Assembly: GCF_000015165.1 (NCBI RefSeq)
Contig: NC_009485.1
Coordinates: 4,669,501-4,733,500 of the forward strand
From: Bradyrhizobium sp. BTAi1
GTDB taxonomy: Bacteria > Pseudomonadota > Alphaproteobacteria > Rhizobiales > Xanthobacteraceae
Direction of reading: 5' to 3'
DNA: 64,000 nt
Positions 36,197 through 45,359 of this stretch are shown here, piece after piece; the stretch's first letter is position 1; every line of letters starts with the position of its first letter. A program made the position numbers and the translations under genes. The notes beneath the pieces are model-generated. The model was not told where the DNA came from. It searched no databases and saw only the letters and a program-made list of their open reading frames with translations.

Positions 36197-37405
36197 ATGG
36201 CCCTGATGCCGGTGTCCGATGCGTTGTCTGCAGTGCTCGCCGGCGCCGAGCCCCTGGCCGAGGAAATGGTGGGGCTGGACGCCGCGTTTCACCGGGTGCT
36301 CGCCCGCGACCTCGCGGCGCTGCGGACCCAGCCGCCCGAGGCGATGTCGGCGATGGACGGCTATGCTCTGCGTGCAGCCGACGCCGACAAGCCCAAGGCA
36401 CGATTGAAAGTCATCGGCGAGGTCGCGGCGGGACGGCCGTTCGACCGCGTCGTGGGGCCCGGCGAGACCGCCCGCATCTTCACCGGCGGCGTGGTGCCGG
36501 AGGGGGCCGATGCGGTCGTGATCCAGGAGGACACGATCGCCGAGGATGGCCACGTCGTGATCACGGAGCCGGCGATCAAGGGCCGGCACATCCGGCCCGC
36601 CGGCGTGGACTTCCACCAGGGCATGGTGCTGCTGCAGGCCGGACGCCGTCTCAGCGACCGCGATCTGTCGCTCGCCGCCAGCATGAACCATCCGGCGCTG
36701 CCGGTACGGCGCCGGCCGAAGGTGGCGCTGCTCGCGACCGGCGACGAACTGGTGATGCCGGGATCCACGCCCGGGCCCGGCCAGATCGTCTATTCCAACG
36801 GCTACGCGCTGCGCGCGCTGGTGCGCAGCGAAGGCGCCGAAGCCATCGATCTCGGCATTGCCGCCGATACGCTCGAAGCGACCGTCGCCGGCATTCGCCG
36901 CGCGCGCGAGGCCGCGGCCGACATTCTCGTCACCACCGGCGGCGCGTCGGTTGGCGATCATGACCTGGTCAAGCAGGCGCTCGAGGCCGAGGGCGTCGAG
37001 ATGGCGTTCTGGAAGATCGCGATGCGCCCGGGCAAGCCGATGATGCATGGCCGCCTCGCCGGCATGCGCGTCATCGGTCTGCCGGGTAATCCGGTGTCGT
37101 CCTATGTCTGCGCGATCCTGTTTCTGGTGCCGCTGATTCGCAGCCTGCTCGGCCGGGAGCCGCAGCTGCCGCGCGAGACCGCCCTGCTCGGCCGCGACCT
37201 CGGCGCCAACGATTCGCGTGAGGACTATCTGCGGGCACAGCTCGACAAGCGCGCCGACGGCACGCTGATCGCAACCCCCGTGACGCAGCAGGATTCCTCG
37301 CTGCTCGGGAATCTCGCGCTGTCGCAGGCGCTGGTGATCCGCCCGGCGTTCGCGCCGAAGGCATCGGCCGGCAGCCCATGCGAGATCCTGCGCCTGCCGC
37401 TCTGA
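36197..37405 (+). CDS. moeA: Molybdopterin molybdenumtransferase
   Basis: Inserts molybdate into adenylated molybdopterin, the last step of Mo-cofactor assembly. 402 residues. Conserved segments are MSAMDGYALRA, GVVPEGADAVVIQEDT, ATGDELVMPG, TTGGASVGDHDLVKQAL and GLPGNPVSSYVC. AAGGA sits 8 bases before the ATG at 36197; the frame runs on to 36134 without support. It belongs functionally with moaC 9 kb upstream. Confidence 0.97.
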   Translation: MALMPVSDALSAVLAGAEPLAEEMVGLDAAFHRVLARDLAALRTQPPEAMSAMDGYALRAADADKPKARLKVIGEVAAGRPFDRVVGPGETARIFTGGVVPEGADAVVIQEDTIAEDGHVVITEPAIKGRHIRPAGVDFHQGMVLLQAGRRLSDRDLSLAASMNHPALPVRRRPKVALLATGDELVMPGSTPGPGQIVYSNGYALRALVRSEGAEAIDLGIAADTLEATVAGIRRAREAAADILVTTGGASVGDHDLVKQALEAEGVEMAFWKIAMRPGKPMMHGRLAGMRVIGLPGNPVSSYVCAILFLVPLIRSLLGREPQLPRETALLGRDLGANDSREDYLRAQLDKRADGTLIATPVTQQDSSLLGNLALSQALVIRPAFAPKASAGSPCEILRLPL

Positions 37406-37456
37406 GCCGTTTTCCCCGGCAAATCCCGGTCCGTTCACCATATTTTTGGGATTGCG

Positions 37457-37471
37457 GAACACACATCGAAC
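37457..37471. promoter_or_regulatory. SOS box (LexA operator) before lexA
   Basis: GAAC-ACACATC-GAAC, an exact match to the direct-repeat GAAC-N7-GAAC (GTTC-N7-GTTC on the other strand) operator of alphaproteobacterial LexA, 135 bases upstream of the lexA start. A weaker half-match, GTTC-N7-GTTT, follows at 37483-37497. This implies autoregulation of lexA in the DNA-damage response. Confidence 0.85.
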
Positions 37472-37606
37472 ATATAGTGTCCGTTCATGATTTGTTTTTA
37501 GTATGTTGCGGGCGAACGCGATCGTCCGATTCCCCTTCGCTCTCGAACGCTGGTCGTCGGAGCACGGCACGGGACTCGGACGACACCAACTGGGGACCAG
37601 GTCGAG

Positions 37607-38305
37607 ATGCTGACGCGCAAACAGTACGAACTTCTGCGGTTCATCAATGAACGGCTCAAGGAAGCCGGTGTGCCGCCGTCCTTCGACGAGATGAAAGATG
37701 CGCTCGACCTGCGCTCGAAGTCCGGCATCCATCGCCTGATCACGGCGCTGGAGGAGCGTGGCTTCATCCGTCGATTGCCCAATCGCGCCCGCGCGATCGA
37801 GGTGATCAAGCTTCCGGAGCTGTCGCAGGCGGCCAGCAATCGCCGCGGTTTCACGCCGTCGGTCATCGAGGGGAATCTCGGCAAGGTGAGAACCTCCACG
37901 CCGGCGCTCGACGACGGCGAACGACCCGTCGCGGTGCCGGTCATGGGCCGGATTGCCGCCGGTACCCCGATCGAGGCGCTGCAGACCCGCAGCCATACGA
38001 TCAGCGTTCCGGCTGACATGCTCGGCAATGGCGATCATTACGCCCTCGAAGTGCGCGGCGATTCGATGGTCGATGCCGGTATCCTCGACGGCGACATGGC
38101 GCTGATCCAGCGCAACGAGACCGCCGACACCGGCGACATCGTGGTGGCGCTGATCGACGATGAGGAAGCGACATTGAAGCGCTTCCGGCGCCGCGGCGCC
38201 TCGATCGCGCTGGAGCCCGCCAACACCGCTTACGAGGTGCGCATCCTGCCGCCCAACCGGGTGAAGATCCAGGGCAAGCTGGTTGGCCTCTATCGCAAAT
38301 ACTGA
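37607..38305 (+). CDS. lexA: LexA repressor
   Basis: SOS-response repressor and self-cleaving protease, 232 residues. The N-terminal winged helix (LTRKQYELLRFINERLKEAG, and SKSGIHRLITALEERGFIRR) binds DNA. The cleavage site is the A118-G119 bond in GRIAAGTPIEA. The catalytic dyad is S153 (VRGDSMVDAG) and K191 (EEATLKRF). An alphaproteobacterial insertion lengthens the linker between domains (about 72-105) relative to the 200-residue E. coli protein. An SOS box stands upstream. Confidence 0.98.
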   Translation: MLTRKQYELLRFINERLKEAGVPPSFDEMKDALDLRSKSGIHRLITALEERGFIRRLPNRARAIEVIKLPELSQAASNRRGFTPSVIEGNLGKVRTSTPALDDGERPVAVPVMGRIAAGTPIEALQTRSHTISVPADMLGNGDHYALEVRGDSMVDAGILDGDMALIQRNETADTGDIVVALIDDEEATLKRFRRRGASIALEPANTAYEVRILPPNRVKIQGKLVGLYRKY

Positions 38306-38697
38306 TCGCGGACATGCTGCGCGGATACTGACGCCGACAAGCTCGGCGGTCGTCACGATCAGCGGACCTCAACAGTGACCGGGGGCGTGAGTGAGCTCCG
38401 CCGTCGGGACGATGCGGCGGCCACCTCAGGAAGCGGTGCGTCGCGCGACAGCGGCCGCTGGCGGCGAGCAATCACGCCCTCTGCCAATGCACCTCATGAT
38501 GTGCAACGGATGTGCAACGCGGCAGACTCGAACGCGTGCTCAAACGCTTGTGATCGCGCGCAGGCAGAGGCCGTGCAGATCAGCGCAGAAATGCCGCGAA
38601 GCGCGCGCTAACATCCTCCTTGATGTCCACTCTGATAGAGGCCTGCGCCTGTCCGGGGGGAGCGTGGGTCGGCTATCTCTGAACGAGGAGCGATCCG
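38306..38697. other. Intergenic region between lexA and a conserved hypothetical gene
   Basis: 392 bases with no supportable gene. A 10-base direct repeat GATGTGCAAC occurs at 38498-38507 and 38509-38518. Short open frames here have no ribosome-binding site and no conserved look. No terminator hairpin was found behind lexA. Confidence 0.4.
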
Positions 38698-39138
38698 ATG
38701 TGTGACTACAGCCTCCATGCCGTTGCCTCCCGTCCCGCCAAGGTCGGCGAGACGCTGATTTCGACGACGTTCCGCGGCACCGCGACCCGTGGCTTCGCCT
38801 TGGAAAGCGAGCCCAACGTCGCGGTCTGCATGCTCCCCGGCACCGAGCTCGCGTTCGCCGAGGACGTCCGCTACGATAGCCGCTGGCTGTGGACCCGCAC
38901 GATCCGCGAGCGCGTGGCCAAGTTCAACACCATCGAGAAGCACGTCCCCGATCGCCATCACGACGCCGTTGAGTTCGCCGACGGGCGCCATGTGCTTGTC
39001 ACCCAGCTGTGCGAGGGCCAGCGCGTAACCGTGCTGCAGCTGCCGGTCACCAAGCCATCAGCCGATCGACGCCCGGATGTTGCGGAGGAGCTTCCGGCGA
39101 CAGAAAGCCCGACGATTCGCCGTATCAGCATCACCTGA
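38698..39138 (+). CDS. Conserved hypothetical protein
   Basis: 146-residue soluble protein that I do not assign to a named family. It begins MCDYSLHAVASRPAKVGETL, with Cys at position 2, and contains TRGFALESEPNVAVCMLPGTELAF, a compact globular core, and a polar C-terminal tail. GAGGAGCG precedes the ATG. Codon use matches the neighbours and the frame is intact, so it is very probably a real gene. A Cys at position 2 could be an N-terminal nucleophile after Met removal, but the GGxR-type motifs of class II amidotransferases are not seen. Confidence 0.8.
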   Translation: MCDYSLHAVASRPAKVGETLISTTFRGTATRGFALESEPNVAVCMLPGTELAFAEDVRYDSRWLWTRTIRERVAKFNTIEKHVPDRHHDAVEFADGRHVLVTQLCEGQRVTVLQLPVTKPSADRRPDVAEELPATESPTIRRISIT

Positions 39139-39439
39139 TCGTACCGCTCGGCACGCGCTCGCGTTTTCTTGGCAAATCCACCCTCGTTCGGCGCGTCTGG
39201 ATTCGCCGAGTCTGGATTCGCCAAGCCCATTCTTCGGATCGCACCGACGCGGCGCGGCAGCTCCTCGTTTTGGCAACAACCGGCGGCCGCCGCTTGGCGG
39301 CCTCTGGAAACGAACATCTGGTAACGAACATGGGGCGCTCGGCGGTCATCTTGTGAGTCCGCGGAGCGTCTCGTGATGTTGGCGTTCCATTTGAGATGAT
39401 TGCGTGGGTGAACCGGCCCCCTCGCCGGTCGTGAACGAC
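39139..39439. other. Intergenic region before comEC (convergent)
   Basis: 301 bases. It contains two tandem 15-base units at 39195-39224 (GTCTGGATTCGCCGA, GTCTGGATTCGCCAA) and two adjoining small hairpins at the comEC end: ACCGGC/GCCGGT at 39412-39429, and the palindrome GGTCGT-GA-ACGACC at 39427-39440. The hairpins lack T-tracts but sit where converging transcripts end. Confidence 0.5.
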
Positions 39440-41728
39440 CTAATCATCTGCACCCTGCTCCGCCTCAGGCGGTGTCGCGTCCTGGACGCGTGGCATCGAC
39501 GCGCGCGGCGTCAGCACCGGCTCGAACTCGCCCGTCTCGGCGGCTGGCCACCATGGCCGGCTGGTGCCGACGGCGCGCGCCGGTTTGACAGCAAATCCCA
39601 CCCCCTGCGTCGCCAGCATCAAGGCGCCCTGCTGCTGCAGGCGCTGGCGATCAATCGCGGCGGCTGCGCAGGACGCTGGCGCAGCGCGCGACGTCACGAT
39701 CAGTGCCGCGCGCGTGCAATCGTCGGCCAGCGCCTCCGGGCGCAGCGTCAGCGCCACGAACCGGCCATCGGCCATGGCCATCACACAACCGGACTCGTCG
39801 CAGGACACCCCGTCTCCCAAGGTGGGGTCCGACGGCACGCGCGGATCGGCATCGGCCGCCAGCCACTCCTTGACGACGAACACATCCTTGCCGGTCCGCA
39901 TCACATGCAGCCGACCGTCGCGCCCGCGCACGGCGACCGCGCGTCCGTCGCCGGAAATCAGGATGTCCGGCTGCGGCGTGCTGACGGACCAGATCGTGGC
40001 AATAGCGATCAGGACCGCGCCCGACCAGCGCAGCGGTGTCCGCAACAGGCCGATGAGCAGGAGCCCGAAACTGGCCAGGATCAGCGGACCGATGCCGAAC
40101 GCCGTGACGCGTCCGACGGCCCCAGGTAGCGCCGCTACCCAGCGCGTCACCGCGATCATCCAGTCGATGCCCCAGCCCATCAATGTCCAGCAAAGACCGT
40201 CGAGTCCGAAGGGCGCCGCAAGCAGTCCCAGCAGGCCGGCCGGCATCACCAGCGCCGAGACCACGGGCATGGCCGCAAGATTGGCCAGCACGCCATAGGG
40301 CGTGATCCGATGGAAGTGAAACGCCGCATAGGGCGTCGTGGCGAGCCCAGCGATCAGCGAGGCCAACAGCAGCATCGCGAGTTCGCGGCCGCCCCATAAC
40401 GCGATGCGTTCGGTGACGGAGCTGTCCGGCGTCGCGAATAATCGCGGCAGCCCGAATTGCACCAGCGCGACCAGGCCGAGCGTCGCCGCGAACGACATCT
40501 GAAAGCTCGGATGGACGAGCGCTTCGGGCGCCGCGATCAGGACGATCATCGCCGCGACGGCCAGCGTGCGGAACGTCACCGCGCGGCGATCGACCATGAC
40601 TGCGATCAGCACGATGGCCGTCATGAAGAACGACCGCTGCGTCGCGACCTCCGCGCCCGACAGGAGCAGATAGAACGCCGCCGCGACCAAAGCCGCCGCA
40701 GCCGCCCATTTCTTGATCGGGAGGCTCACCGTGAGGCCGGGGATCAGTGCGAGCAGCGCGCGCACCGCGAAGAACACGACGCCCGCGACCACCGCCATGT
40801 GATAGCCCGAGATCGAGAGCACATGGCCGAGGCCCGAGATGAACATCGCGTCGTTGACATCAGGCGTGATCGCATCGCGCCGGCCGGTCAGCAGCGCGGT
40901 CGCGATGGCGCGCTCGTCGCCATCGAGCCGGGCCCGGATGCGCGCGTCGATCGCATCGCGCAGGCCCTGCATGGCCGCCCCATAGCGCAGGCCAAAGCCG
41001 CCCTCCTGCGGCGGCGTCAGCGTCGTGATCCCGCCCATTACGAAGCCGGAGGCGCCGATGCCTTGGAAGAACATGTCGCGCGCGAAATCGTAGCTGCCGG
41101 GCCGCACCGGCGCCAGTGGGGGCAGCAGCCGCGCCTTGAGCTGCACGAAGCTGCCGACATCGGGCGCGGTGCCCTTGCGCACGGCCAGCCGGACGCGCGT
41201 CAGCGTGATCGCGTGGCGATCGCTCTCCATCGCGGTCACACGCAGCACGATGCGATCGCTGCGCTCGCGGATGTCACGCGCCTCGACGAAGCCGGACAGC
41301 GCCACGGAGTAAAGCGGCCGAGGCAGCACCGGATGCGCCACGCGTGCGGTCTTGCTGGTCGCGACCGCATAGCCGGACGCCGCGGCCGCGATCATCACCG
41401 CCGCCGGAAACAGCGGATGCCGCCGCATCAGCACGGCGACGATGCAGAGCAGCAGCGCGGTCGGCACGCTTGCCCACAGCGCGGGCTCATGATCGGCGGC
41501 AAAATAAACCGCAATGCCGGCGCCGAAGGCGACCGGCACCCAGGGCAGCAGCCGGCCAGCCCCGGCCTCCTCGCGCGTCCAGCGCGTCAGATGGGCGGAT
41601 AGCGACGGCCAGGCGTCGGCGCCGACCTCAGGCCAGCCTCCGGTCCGCGCGCCGCGTGGCGGCCAGACATCGGCCATCACGCCCGCGATCCCGCGACGCC
41701 ATCCTGGCGGCCTGGCGGGCTCCGCCAT
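39440..41728 (-). CDS. comEC: ComEC/Rec2-family DNA uptake channel protein
   Basis: 762-residue polytopic membrane protein. The N-terminal DUF4131-like part has two or three membrane segments (LLPWVPVAFGAGIAVYFAAD). The Competence domain begins near residue 265 with the signature FISGLGHVLSISGYHMAVVAG, followed by about eight further membrane segments. The C-terminal 170 residues are soluble but the full metallo-beta-lactamase motif HxHxDH is not seen, so the nuclease-like domain is degenerate or absent. In transformable bacteria ComEC passes single-stranded DNA through the inner membrane. No other competence pilus genes are in the window. GGGGGA precedes the start. Confidence 0.93.
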   Translation of the reverse strand: MAEPARPPGWRRGIAGVMADVWPPRGARTGGWPEVGADAWPSLSAHLTRWTREEAGAGRLLPWVPVAFGAGIAVYFAADHEPALWASVPTALLLCIVAVLMRRHPLFPAAVMIAAAASGYAVATSKTARVAHPVLPRPLYSVALSGFVEARDIRERSDRIVLRVTAMESDRHAITLTRVRLAVRKGTAPDVGSFVQLKARLLPPLAPVRPGSYDFARDMFFQGIGASGFVMGGITTLTPPQEGGFGLRYGAAMQGLRDAIDARIRARLDGDERAIATALLTGRRDAITPDVNDAMFISGLGHVLSISGYHMAVVAGVVFFAVRALLALIPGLTVSLPIKKWAAAAALVAAAFYLLLSGAEVATQRSFFMTAIVLIAVMVDRRAVTFRTLAVAAMIVLIAAPEALVHPSFQMSFAATLGLVALVQFGLPRLFATPDSSVTERIALWGGRELAMLLLASLIAGLATTPYAAFHFHRITPYGVLANLAAMPVVSALVMPAGLLGLLAAPFGLDGLCWTLMGWGIDWMIAVTRWVAALPGAVGRVTAFGIGPLILASFGLLLIGLLRTPLRWSGAVLIAIATIWSVSTPQPDILISGDGRAVAVRGRDGRLHVMRTGKDVFVVKEWLAADADPRVPSDPTLGDGVSCDESGCVMAMADGRFVALTLRPEALADDCTRAALIVTSRAAPASCAAAAIDRQRLQQQGALMLATQGVGFAVKPARAVGTSRPWWPAAETGEFEPVLTPRASMPRVQDATPPEAEQGADD

Positions 41729-41867
41729 CTCGGTCCCCCGTAATTTGACGGAAGCAGAGGCTAGCGGAACTCAGCGGAACTGGCCTAGCGGAACAAAACG
41801 CGAATCTCGCAGCTATGTGCACGAATGGTGATTGGAACTTTGGGTCGCATCGGTGCTTATTTGGGGC

Positions 41868-42080
41868 ATGGACGACGACCGTATTGACGACCCCCTTGCC
41901 GATCTCGATCTCGAGAAGGCGATCCACCTGCGCTGGACATTGCGAGACATCAAAGGACGCCGGCTCGCGCTCTCGCCCGTCGCGGACGAGGATATTGCGC
42001 TGCTCACCGCCCGCGGTCTTGTCGAGGTCAGCGACGGCGTGCCGAGGCTGACCGAGGCTGGCCATGACGCGATCACCTGA
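41868..42080 (+). CDS. Small winged-helix-like hypothetical protein
   Basis: 70-residue acidic protein (MDDDRIDDPLADLDLEKAIHLRW...). Its C-terminal half, DIALLTARGLVEVSDGVPRL followed by TEAGHDAIT, looks like the recognition-helix and wing of a winged-helix fold. It lies between divergent comEC and convergent glnS. GGGG lies just before the ATG at 41868; an in-frame ATG at 41832 also exists. Function unknown. Confidence 0.7.
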   Translation: MDDDRIDDPLADLDLEKAIHLRWTLRDIKGRRLALSPVADEDIALLTARGLVEVSDGVPRLTEAGHDAIT

Positions 42081-42106
42081 GGCGGCGATCGCGCCGGCCG
42101 GGCGCA

Positions 42107-43798
42107 TCATCCGCCTTTCGCGACTTCCTTGGCGAACGTATCGCGCAGGCCGATCGTGCGGTTGAAGACGAGCTTGTCCGGCGTCGAGTCCGGATCGCGT
42201 ACGAAATAGCCCTGGCGCTCGAACTGCATCGGTGCATCCGAATTGGCTGCCGCGATCGCCGGCTCGATCCGGGCGTCGGTCAGCACTTCGAGCGAGTTGG
42301 GGTTGAGGTCGGCGGTGAAGTCGGCGGCGTTGGGGCTCGGATTGGCGAACAGCTGATTGTAGATGCGGATCTCGGCCGTGAGGGACTGCGCTGCCGGCAG
42401 CCAGTGCATCGTCGCCTTGACTTTGCGCCCATCGGGCGCGTTGCCGCCCTTGGTCGCCGGATCATAGGTGCAGCGCAGCTCGACGATCTCGCCGGCCGCG
42501 TTCTTGATGACCTCGCGGCACTTGATGAAATAGGCATAGCGCAGCCGCACCTCGGTGCCGGGCGACAGGCGGAAGAACTTCTTGGGCGGGTTCTCCATGA
42601 AGTCGTCCTGCTCAATATAAAGCTCGCGGCCGAAAGCGATCTTGCGGGTACCGGCGGATGGATCGTCCGGATGGTTGATCGCCTCGAGTTCCTCGACCTG
42701 GCCTTCCGGATAGTTCTCGATCACCACCTTCAAGGGACGCAGCACCGCCATGCGGCGCAACGCAGTGCGGTTCAGCTCCTCGCGGATGCAGAATTCGAGC
42801 ATGCCGACATCGACGATGCTGTTGGCTTTCGCAATGCCGATGCGCTTGATGAACTCGCGCACCGCGGCCGGCGGCACGCCGCGGCGCTTCAGCCCGGCGA
42901 TGGTCGGCATGCGCGGATCGTTCCAGCCGGCAACGTGGCCGTCCTGCACCAGCCGCGTCAGCACGCGCTTGGACAGCAGCGTGTAGGTCAGGTTGAGCCG
43001 CGCGAACTCGTATTGATGCGGATGCGACGGCACCGGCAGCTTGTCGAGGAGCCATTCGTAGAGCGGCCGGTGATCCTCGAATTCGAGCGTGCAGATCGAG
43101 TGCGTGACGCCCTCAATCGCGTCCGACTGGCCGTGGGCGTAATCATAGCTCGGATAGATCTTCCAGGTGTCGCCGGTGCGCGGGTGATGGGCGTGCAGAA
43201 TCCGGTAAAGCACGGGGTCGCGCAGGTTGATGTTGCCGGCGGCCATGTCGATCTTGGCGCGCAGCACGCGCGCGCCGTTCGGGAATTCGCCGGCCTTCAT
43301 GCGCCGGAACAGGTCGAGATTCTCCTCGACCGTTCGGTCGCGGAACGGGCTGTTCTTGCCGGGCTCGGTGAGCGTGCCGCGCGCCAGCCGGATCTCCTCC
43401 TGCGACTGGTCGTCGACATAAGCGAGGCCGGCCTTGATCAGCCCTTCCGCCCACTCGTAAAGCCGCTCGAAATAGTCCGACGCGTAGAACAGGTTGTCGC
43501 CCCAATCGTAGCCGAGCCAGCGCACGTCGGCCTGGATGGAATCGATATATTCCTGCTCCTCTTTGGTCGGATTGGTGTCGTCGAAACGCAGATTGCAGCG
43601 GCCGCCGAATTCCTTGGCGATGCCGAAGTTGAGACCGATCGACTTGGCATGGCCGATATGCAGGTAGCCGTTCGGCTCCGGCGGGAACCGGGTGACGACG
43701 GTCTTGTGCCTGCCGCTGTCGAGATCGGCCTGGACGATGTCGCGGATGAAGTCGCGCCCTGCCTCAGCCGTCGCTGCCGTGTCTGTCGTCGTGGTCAT
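42107..43798 (-). CDS. glnS: Glutaminyl-tRNA synthetase
   Basis: Class Ic synthetase charging tRNA-Gln, 563 residues. Catalytic motifs are the HIGH box PPEPNGYLHIGHAKSI near residue 45 and the KMSKR-type TLLSKRVL. The two C-terminal beta-barrel anticodon-binding domains are present (FRLSPGTEVRLRYAYFIKC, and RTIGLRDTFAKEVAKGG). GlnRS is not universal in alphaproteobacteria, many of which make Gln-tRNA through GatCAB. The ATG at 43798 is preferred over a TTG at 43801. It is divergent to gltX with 136 bases between. Confidence 0.97.
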   Translation of the reverse strand: MTTTTDTAATAEAGRDFIRDIVQADLDSGRHKTVVTRFPPEPNGYLHIGHAKSIGLNFGIAKEFGGRCNLRFDDTNPTKEEQEYIDSIQADVRWLGYDWGDNLFYASDYFERLYEWAEGLIKAGLAYVDDQSQEEIRLARGTLTEPGKNSPFRDRTVEENLDLFRRMKAGEFPNGARVLRAKIDMAAGNINLRDPVLYRILHAHHPRTGDTWKIYPSYDYAHGQSDAIEGVTHSICTLEFEDHRPLYEWLLDKLPVPSHPHQYEFARLNLTYTLLSKRVLTRLVQDGHVAGWNDPRMPTIAGLKRRGVPPAAVREFIKRIGIAKANSIVDVGMLEFCIREELNRTALRRMAVLRPLKVVIENYPEGQVEELEAINHPDDPSAGTRKIAFGRELYIEQDDFMENPPKKFFRLSPGTEVRLRYAYFIKCREVIKNAAGEIVELRCTYDPATKGGNAPDGRKVKATMHWLPAAQSLTAEIRIYNQLFANPSPNAADFTADLNPNSLEVLTDARIEPAIAAANSDAPMQFERQGYFVRDPDSTPDKLVFNRTIGLRDTFAKEVAKGG

Positions 43799-43934
43799 CA
43801 AGAATATCCTGCTCCGGAATTTGGCAGCCTATCTGCCAAATCCGCCTCCCCCAAGGAAGGCTTTAGTTATGCGATAGGCCTGCTATACACCCCCCGCCCT
43901 TTACAGCCCCTGCCTGGATTTCGTGCTGCCGCCC

Positions 43935-45359
43935 ATGACCTCACCGATCGTCACGCGCTTTGCCCCCTCCCCGACCGGCTTTCTCCATATCGGAGGCGCC
44001 CGGACGGCGCTGTTCAACTGGCTGTATGCGCGCGGCCGCTGCGGCAAGATGCTGCTCAGAATCGAGGACACCGACCGCGAGCGCTCGACGACGGCAGCGA
44101 TCGACGCCATCCTGGACGGGCTGAAATGGCTCGAACTCGATTGGGACGGCGAGGTCATCTACCAATATAGCCGCGCCGCGCGCCACCGCGAGGTCGCCGA
44201 GCAGCTGCTCGCCAGCGGCATGGCGTATCGCTGCTATGCCACCGCGGAAGAGCTGGCTGCCATGCGCGAGAAGGCGCGCGCCGAAGGCCGTACCCGGCTC
44301 TATGACGGGATGTGGCGCGACCGCGACCCGAAGGACGCGCCAGGCGACGTCAAGCCGACGATCCGGCTGCGCGCACCGCTGACCGGCGAGACCGTCATCG
44401 AGGACCAGGTGCAGGGCCGCGTGGTCTGGCAGAACGAGAATCTCGACGACCTCGTGCTGCTGCGAGGCGATGGCAATCCGACCTATATGCTGGCCGTGGT
44501 GGTCGACGACCACGATATGGGGGTCACCCATGTGATCCGCGGCGACGACCATCTGATCAACGCCGCGCGCCAGAAGCAGATCTACGATGCGCTGGGCTGG
44601 ACGGTGCCGTCGATGTCGCACATCCCGTTGATTCACGGGCCCGACGGTTCGAAGCTGTCGAAGCGCCACGGCGCACTCGGCGTCGATGCCTACCGCGCGA
44701 TGGGATATTTGCCGTCCGCGCTGCGCAATTACCTGGTGCGGCTCGGCTGGAGCCATGGCGACCAGGAGATTTTCTCGACCGAGGAGATGATCAAAGCGTT
44801 CGATCTGCCGGCGATCGGCCGCTCGGCGGCGCGTTTCGACTTCGCCAAGCTGGAAAATCTCAACGGCCACTATATCCGCCACAGCGATGACGCGGCGCTC
44901 GTCCGGCAGTTCGAGGACGTGCTGAATTACGTGCCGAACGGCGCGACGCTCAAGGCCAAGCTCAATGACGCGACGCGCGCGCAGCTGACCCAGGCGATGC
45001 CGAGCCTGAAGGAGCGCGCCAAGACGCTGCTGGAGCTGATCGACGGCGCCGCCTTCCTCTTCGCCGACCGGCCGCTGCCGATCGATGCCAAGGCTGCCGC
45101 CCTGCTGACGCCGGACAGTCGCGCCTTGATCGGCCGACTGCACGACGCGCTGGCGGCCGTGGAGCCCTGGAGCGGCCCGGCCACAGAAGCCGCGCTGCGT
45201 GCATTTGCCGAAACGAACAATCTCAAGCTGGGCGCGGTGGCCCAGCCGCTGCGCGCCGCGCTGACCGGACGGACCACCTCGCCCGGCATCTTCGACGTTT
45301 TGGCAATTCTGGGGCGTGATGAATCCCTAGGCCGTCTCAAAGATCAGACCACCTCATAA
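43935..45359 (+). CDS. gltX: Glutamyl-tRNA synthetase
   Basis: 474-residue class Ic synthetase. The HIGH motif appears as FAPSPTGFLHIGGARTALFN and the KMSKR motif as GSKLSKRHGALGVDAYRAMG. The helical anticodon-binding domain fills the C-terminal third. With GlnRS encoded next door it may be a discriminating GluRS, but this cannot be read off the sequence. The ATG at 43935 is used; an in-frame GTG lies at 43923. The longer leader region that follows belongs to gltA. Confidence 0.97.
   Translation: MTSPIVTRFAPSPTGFLHIGGARTALFNWLYARGRCGKMLLRIEDTDRERSTTAAIDAILDGLKWLELDWDGEVIYQYSRAARHREVAEQLLASGMAYRCYATAEELAAMREKARAEGRTRLYDGMWRDRDPKDAPGDVKPTIRLRAPLTGETVIEDQVQGRVVWQNENLDDLVLLRGDGNPTYMLAVVVDDHDMGVTHVIRGDDHLINAARQKQIYDALGWTVPSMSHIPLIHGPDGSKLSKRHGALGVDAYRAMGYLPSALRNYLVRLGWSHGDQEIFSTEEMIKAFDLPAIGRSAARFDFAKLENLNGHYIRHSDDAALVRQFEDVLNYVPNGATLKAKLNDATRAQLTQAMPSLKERAKTLLELIDGAAFLFADRPLPIDAKAAALLTPDSRALIGRLHDALAAVEPWSGPATEAALRAFAETNNLKLGAVAQPLRAALTGRTTSPGIFDVLAILGRDESLGRLKDQTTS

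Noticed and set aside
36038..38356. 772-codon minus-strand frame across moeA and lexA
   Set aside because: Antisense to two clear conserved genes; no domain recognised.
34874..41728. TfoX-domain protein and ComEC considered as a local competence locus
   Set aside because: They are 4 kb apart with unrelated genes between, on opposite strands, and no pilus or DNA-binding competence genes are nearby.
41763..41794. Three AGCGGAAC units before comEC considered as an SOS box
   Set aside because: Spacing between GAAC elements is 6 and 10 bases, not the required 7, so no LexA operator is claimed.
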